The notes under the pieces were generated by a model that saw nothing but the letters and a program-made list of their open reading frames with translations, made no database searches and had not been told where the DNA came from. A program made the position numbers and the translations under genes. Below, one piece after another: positions 60,192-64,000 of a stretch of DNA of 64,000 bases. Within the stretch, counting starts at the first letter, position 1, and each line of letters starts with the position of its first letter. The DNA is from Bacteroidetes oral taxon 274 str. F0058 (GTDB lineage Bacteria > Bacteroidota > Bacteroidia > Bacteroidales > Paludibacteraceae). The stretch lies in NCBI GenBank assembly GCA_000163695.1, contig GG774889.1:1312324-1376323 (forward strand), read 5' to 3'.

Positions 60192-61661
60192 ATGTCCCCA
60201 CTGACTATTATATTGGTCATAATTGGCTATTTGGGTGTATTGATGTTGTTTTCGTACTTCACCTCCCGACACAGCCTGAGTAACAGCGATTTCTTTGTAG
60301 CCTCGCACAATTCGCGGTGGTATGTGGTGGCACTCGGCATGATTGGCTCGTCCGTATCGGGTATATCGCTCGTGGCGGTACCGGCTATGGTATCAGGCTC
60401 GGGGTTTACGTACATACAGATGTGTCTGGGTTTTGTGGTAGGTTATGTCGTGGTGGCAACAGTGCTTTTGCCTATATTTTATAAAAACGGACTTACCTCA
60501 ATATACGGCTATCTGAAAGACCGATTCGGAGAAGCAACCTATCGGACGGGAGTTTGGTTTTTCATCGTATCTAAAATAATCACCTCTTCGTCAAAGCTTT
60601 ATGTAGCAATATTGGTATTGCAGCAATTTTTGTTTGCAGGTTTTAATATTCCATTATGGCTTACGGTAGTTATCTGTGTGGCAATGATTTGGCTATACAC
60701 CTTCCGTGGCGGTATCAAAACGATAGTATTCACAGATGCCTTACAGTCTGTCGTACTGTTTGTTACTATCATTCTGATGATTATAAATATGACGGACTTG
60801 CTCGGTCTCTCATCAAAAACGGCGATAAAAGCTATCTACGAAAGCCCTATGAGTCATACGTTTGTATTCGACGACTGGGTAAGCGACAAAAATTTTTTCA
60901 AGCAGTTTCTTAGCGGAATCTTCATAGTGATAGCCATGACAGGCTTGTCGCAGGATATGATGCAGACAACTCTATCGTGCCGCAATCTAAAAGAGGCACA
61001 GAAGAATATGCTTTCGTACGGGGTTTGCTTCGTGCCGTTCAATCTATTGCTGCTCTCGCTCGGCGTTCTGATGATTATGTTTCTCGACGGACATAATATC
61101 GCTATGCCCGACAATCTCAACAGCCTTGTTCCTATGTTTGCCGCCGACTATTTTACGCAGGCAGTAGCAATAATGTTCGTAGTTGGTATCATAGCGGCGA
61201 CATTCAACTCGGCAGACTCTGCAATGACAAGTATTGCCACTATATTTTTCGTGGATATACTGCGAAAAAACGACGATACAGCTCGCTCCATATCGTTGCG
61301 TAAATGGGTATATTCGGCTGTTTGTGCGGTCTTTATAGTAGTCATAATGCTATTGTACAGTGTCAAAAACCAAAATCTGTTGGATACGATTTACACTATC
61401 GTGGGCTACGCCTACGGTCCGCTTCTGGGATTATTCGCTTTCGGTCTCTTTACGCATTGGGATATAAAAGACAAAGCGTTGCCCGTGCTCGCCATCGCTT
61501 CTCCCCTACTCACCTACGCCCTTTCGTACGTATGCCGAGTGCAGTTCGGCTATAAATTTGGTTATGAGATTTTACTCATAAACGCCGCCTTTATGTTTGT
61601 GATGATGATTTTTATTACAAATAACAAAGTCAAGCACAAAAAACTGATTGTCAACCAATAA
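60192..61661 (+). CDS. Sodium:solute symporter (SSS family)
   Basis: 489 residues with about 13 helices. ASHNSRWYVVALGMIGSSVS is the first intramembrane signature, followed by GLTSIYGYLKDRFG, WLYTFRGGIKTIVFTDALQS and NSADSAMTSIATIF, which includes Na+-site residues. Imports a solute with sodium. The substrate is not readable; the family covers sugars, acids and sialate. No partner enzyme is adjacent. Confidence 0.9.
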   Translation: MSPLTIILVIIGYLGVLMLFSYFTSRHSLSNSDFFVASHNSRWYVVALGMIGSSVSGISLVAVPAMVSGSGFTYIQMCLGFVVGYVVVATVLLPIFYKNGLTSIYGYLKDRFGEATYRTGVWFFIVSKIITSSSKLYVAILVLQQFLFAGFNIPLWLTVVICVAMIWLYTFRGGIKTIVFTDALQSVVLFVTIILMIINMTDLLGLSSKTAIKAIYESPMSHTFVFDDWVSDKNFFKQFLSGIFIVIAMTGLSQDMMQTTLSCRNLKEAQKNMLSYGVCFVPFNLLLLSLGVLMIMFLDGHNIAMPDNLNSLVPMFAADYFTQAVAIMFVVGIIAATFNSADSAMTSIATIFFVDILRKNDDTARSISLRKWVYSAVCAVFIVVIMLLYSVKNQNLLDTIYTIVGYAYGPLLGLFAFGLFTHWDIKDKALPVLAIASPLLTYALSYVCRVQFGYKFGYEILLINAAFMFVMMIFITNNKVKHKKLIVNQ

Positions 61662-61764
61662 TCCATTGTCAAACACACGAACTTTTGTATACCGATAGAG
61701 TATATAGTTTACCTTATTGATTTTTTTTTATCAATCAATTCGTTTCTTTTCTAAATATATTTGC

Positions 61765-61772
61765 TACTTTTG
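61765..61772 (+). promoter_or_regulatory. -7 box for fhs
   Basis: TACTTTTG, 39 nt above the ATG. Confidence 0.5.
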
Positions 61773-61810
61773 CAAACACAACATTAACAAAATAAAAATT
61801 TTATAAGAAA

Positions 61811-63475
61811 ATGAAATCTGATATTCAAATAGCAAGAGAGACACCTCTGAAGAAAATAACGGAAGTAGCATCTTCCATCGGTATTTCGAGCGACGACCTG
61901 CACACTTACGGTCATTATATGGCAAAAATACCAGTTACGCTGTTCGACAACGAAAAGATAAAAAAGAGTAATCTTATACTCGTTACCGCTATCACCCCCA
62001 CTAAGGCAGGTATCGGTAAAACAACCGTATCCATCGGTTTGGCTCTGGGTCTGAACCGTATCGGTAAAAAAGCCATCGTGGCTCTACGCGAGCCCTCGCT
62101 CGGACCTGTCTTCGGTATGAAGGGCGGTGCTGCCGGCGGCGGTTATTCACAGGTATTACCAATGGAAAACATCAACCTACACTTCACAGGCGATTTCCAC
62201 GCCATTACTTCGGCACACAATACCATTTCGGCACTGTTGGATAATTATATCTATCAATCCGATTCGCCAAAAAGGCTGAAAGAAGTGGTATGGAAGCGTG
62301 TCCTCGACGTAAACGACCGCAACCTCCGCTACGTTGTAACGGGGCTCAACGGAGCCACCAACGGTGTTACACAAGAGTCGGGCTTCGACATCACGCCTGC
62401 CTCGGAGCTAATGGCTATCCTATGTCTGGCAGAGAACCTCGAAGACCTGCGTCGTCGTATAGAAAACATAACTCTGGCATATACCACCGAAGGTGAGCCG
62501 TTTACAGTCAAAGACCTCGGCGTGGCAGGAGCCATAACGGTGTTGCTCAAAGACGCCGTCAATCCTAACCTCGTACAGACCACCGAAAATACGGCAGCTT
62601 TCGTACACGGAGGACCGTTCGCCAACATCGCCCACGGCTGCAACTCTCTACTGGCTACCAAGATGGCAATGTCGCACGGCGAATATGCTATCACAGAGGC
62701 AGGGTTCGGAGCCGACCTCGGAGCCGAAAAATTCTTCGATATCGTATGCCGCAAAAGCGGATTACAACCCAAAGCTACCGTCGTAGTAGCCACGGCACAA
62801 GGACTTAAGATGCACGGCGACACACCGATAGACAAGATAAAAGAGGAAGATATCGAAGGGCTCACCAAGGGACTGGCTAATCTGCAAAAACATATCGACA
62901 ACCTCAGCAAGTTCGGACAGACAATAGTCGTAGCATTCAACCGTTTCCCGACAGATACCGACAGAGAGATAGAGCTCGTACGTAAATACTGCTCCGACCG
63001 CGGAATACGTTTCGCCATCAACGAAGCATTCGCCGAAGGCGGCAAAGGGGCTGAGGCTCTGGCACGCCAGCTTGTCGATGCAGTAGAGAAAGAGCCTTCT
63101 AAGCCACTGACATTCGCATACGAAGACAACGACTCGGTGAAGGTAAAAATCGAAAAGATAGCTATGAACATATACGGTGCTCGCGATGTGGTCTTCGGCG
63201 ACAAAGCCATCAAGGTACTGAACAAAATCAAAGGCACGCAACTCGATCATCTACCCGTATGTATCGCCAAGACACAATTTTCGTTCTCGGCAGACCCCAA
63301 AGCATACGGCGTTGCCTCTGGCTTCAGATTTAAGGTAACGGATTTGGTCGTAAATAGCGGAGCCGAATTTGTGGTGGCTATCGCAGGCGAGATAATGCGT
63401 ATGCCGGGGCTGCCCAAAAACCCACAGGCACGCTATATCGACATCGTCGACGGACAGATAGAGGGGCTCAGTTAA
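61811..63475 (+). CDS. fhs: Formate-tetrahydrofolate ligase
   Basis: 554 residues. Makes 10-formyl-THF from formate, THF and ATP. The P-loop reads TPTKAGIGKTTVSIGLALG, the Bacteroidota form of the usual PTPAGEGKTT. REPSLGPVFGMKGGAAGGGY, NLHFTGDFHAITSAHN and TEAGFGADLGAEKFFDI are invariant blocks. Full length with own promoter and terminator. Confidence 0.97.
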   Translation: MKSDIQIARETPLKKITEVASSIGISSDDLHTYGHYMAKIPVTLFDNEKIKKSNLILVTAITPTKAGIGKTTVSIGLALGLNRIGKKAIVALREPSLGPVFGMKGGAAGGGYSQVLPMENINLHFTGDFHAITSAHNTISALLDNYIYQSDSPKRLKEVVWKRVLDVNDRNLRYVVTGLNGATNGVTQESGFDITPASELMAILCLAENLEDLRRRIENITLAYTTEGEPFTVKDLGVAGAITVLLKDAVNPNLVQTTENTAAFVHGGPFANIAHGCNSLLATKMAMSHGEYAITEAGFGADLGAEKFFDIVCRKSGLQPKATVVVATAQGLKMHGDTPIDKIKEEDIEGLTKGLANLQKHIDNLSKFGQTIVVAFNRFPTDTDREIELVRKYCSDRGIRFAINEAFAEGGKGAEALARQLVDAVEKEPSKPLTFAYEDNDSVKVKIEKIAMNIYGARDVVFGDKAIKVLNKIKGTQLDHLPVCIAKTQFSFSADPKAYGVASGFRFKVTDLVVNSGAEFVVAIAGEIMRMPGLPKNPQARYIDIVDGQIEGLS

Positions 63476-63498
63476 GAGAGTATCCACACACAAAGCAA

Positions 63499-63536
63499 AA
63501 GGCTGCCTTTCTCCGACAGAGGGCAGCTTTTTTGTT
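63499..63536 (+). terminator. Intrinsic terminator of fhs
   Basis: GGCTGCC pairs with GGGCAGC around ~13 nt and is followed by TTTTTT. Confidence 0.8.
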
Positions 63537-63609
63537 AGAAAATAAGTAGTAATTTTGTGAGATAAAGAGATTTTGTATAATTATCACTAAGTATAAAAAA
63601 ATCGGAGCT

Positions 63610-63765
63610 GTGTTTAGGGACAAAGTCAGGTTGTTTAGCGACGTTGCAACTCATATTCAGCTACTCAGATATTTTTTGCAAGATGCTGTATTTCCTGAAA
63701 AGTTAAAATGGTTCGATACAAAAAAAGAGGTTCAAGATAACTTTACGAAAGAATTATCTTTGTAA
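63610..63765 (+). CDS. Short ORF at the left edge of the IS
   Basis: Starting at GTG 63610 it reads VFRDKVRLFSDVATHIQLLR, YFLQDAVFPEKLKWFDTKKE and VQDNFTKELSL, 51 residues that look protein-like. The frame is also open upstream to 63553 without an ATG. It may be a remnant of a gene hit by the IS or a small IS passenger. No family recognised. Confidence 0.3.
   Translation: MFRDKVRLFSDVATHIQLLRYFLQDAVFPEKLKWFDTKKEVQDNFTKELSL
63755..63762 (+). promoter_or_regulatory. -7 box for the transposase
   Basis: TATCTTTG, 18 nt above the transposase ATG. Confidence 0.5.
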
Positions 63766-63779
63766 GTTATTTTGCTACA

Positions 63780-64000
63780 ATGAGAAACAAGTACATAAAA
63801 GTGACGCACATTTCAGAGAGAAAAACGAGAGAGATTATTCGTCTTTTCTGCCTCGATATCGAGGCAGAAAAGACGTCTGTTTTAACAAGTATTTCTCGCC
63901 CTACCATCAATAGGTTTTATAGAGCATTTAGAGAGCGTATAGCTGAATTATGCGAGGCGGAAAGCCCATTTACAAATGGAGAAGTCGAGTTGGACGAAAG
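63780..64000 (+). CDS. IS1595-family transposase, N-terminal part (truncated by window end)
   Basis: 73 codons from ATG 63780: MRNKYIKVTHISERKTREII and so on. The HTH section ISERKTREIIRLFCLDIEAE, then SRPTINRFYRAFRERIAELC and EAESPF leads to GEVELDE at the edge, where the first catalytic Asp of the DDE/DDNK triad is expected (VDES-like). The gene continues outside the window. A perfect 36-bp palindrome at 63840-63875 lies inside the coding region. Confidence 0.85.
   Translation, partial: MRNKYIKVTHISERKTREIIRLFCLDIEAEKTSVLTSISRPTINRFYRAFRERIAELCEAESPFTNGEVELDE
63840..63875. repeat. Perfect 36-bp palindrome inside the transposase gene
   Basis: CGTCTTTTCTGCCTCGAT followed at once by its exact reverse complement, with no loop. 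The flanking bases do not extend it. Confidence 0.9.

Larger units (their letters stand above)
63604..64000 (+). mobile_element. IS1595-family insertion sequence, left part
   Basis: The transposase gene from 63780 identifies the family. A possible left end is GGAGCTGTGTTTAGGGACAA at 63604, which begins like the GGxGCTG ends of this family. The right end lies outside the window, so the terminal repeat cannot be confirmed. Confidence 0.45.

Overview
The window is bacterial and almost certainly from an anaerobic or microaerophilic member of the Bacteroidales (Bacteroidota). Three things point there. Promoters carry the Bacteroidota -7 element TAnnTTTG (TACCTTTG or TATCTTTG) upstream of most transcription units. 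Shine-Dalgarno sites are weak or absent. The gene content includes DUF4831, DUF3109, DUF4271, an OstA-like protein, a dipeptidyl-peptidase of the DPP5 type, a fused nuoCD, an 11-subunit Nuo set without nuoEFG, and SusC-like outer-membrane barrels. I cannot name the genus. No rRNA, tRNA or CRISPR array was seen.

Layout. 1-8.6 kb: 3' truncated superoxide dismutase, cell-wall amidase, DUF3109, M23/LysM endopeptidase, der, a queuosine-precursor transporter, purE, DUF4831 and a hypothetical. 8.7-13.7 kb: two overlapping SGNH hydrolases and a DPP5-like peptidase. 13.8-18.9 kb: two unknown proteins, riboflavin synthase, a RelE/ParE-type toxin-antitoxin pair, and an MFS transporter cut by an in-frame TAG. 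19.1-22.8 kb: nuoA, B, CD, H. 22.9-41.6 kb: an 18.8-kb block that separates nuoH from nuoI. 41.6-48.3 kb: nuoI, J, K, L, a small lipoprotein gene, nuoM, nuoN. 48.4-51.5 kb: two tandem copies of a module made of a promoter, a short conserved ORF, a lipoprotein with seven KVWKN repeats, and a terminator. 51.6-63.5 kb: a TetR regulator, an hflX-ostA-LOG-DUF4271-hemD operon, a two-subunit fumarase, frr, a sodium:solute symporter and fhs. The window ends in the first part of an IS1595-family transposase gene.

The block inside the nuo cluster is a mosaic. It holds a transglutaminase-like gene directly behind nuoH, then a complete TetR-controlled ABC-2 efflux operon (regulator, TolC, HlyD, two ATPases, two permeases) lying between ~115-bp imperfect direct repeats. 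It continues with a 3' fragment of the DPP5 gene that differs from the intact copy at seven positions, all synonymous. An asparaginase/C4-dicarboxylate carrier/porin operon and two large outer-membrane barrels with a third barrel remnant complete it. A TAnnTTTG promoter upstream of nuoI probably drives the detached nuoI-N half.

Working together: Nuo, the two-subunit fumarase, periplasmic asparaginase and the Dcu carrier suggest amino-acid-fed fumarate respiration. DPP5 and asparaginase fit peptide and amino-acid feeding. The two tandem lipoprotein modules with a conserved upstream short ORF are the best candidate for something not yet described.
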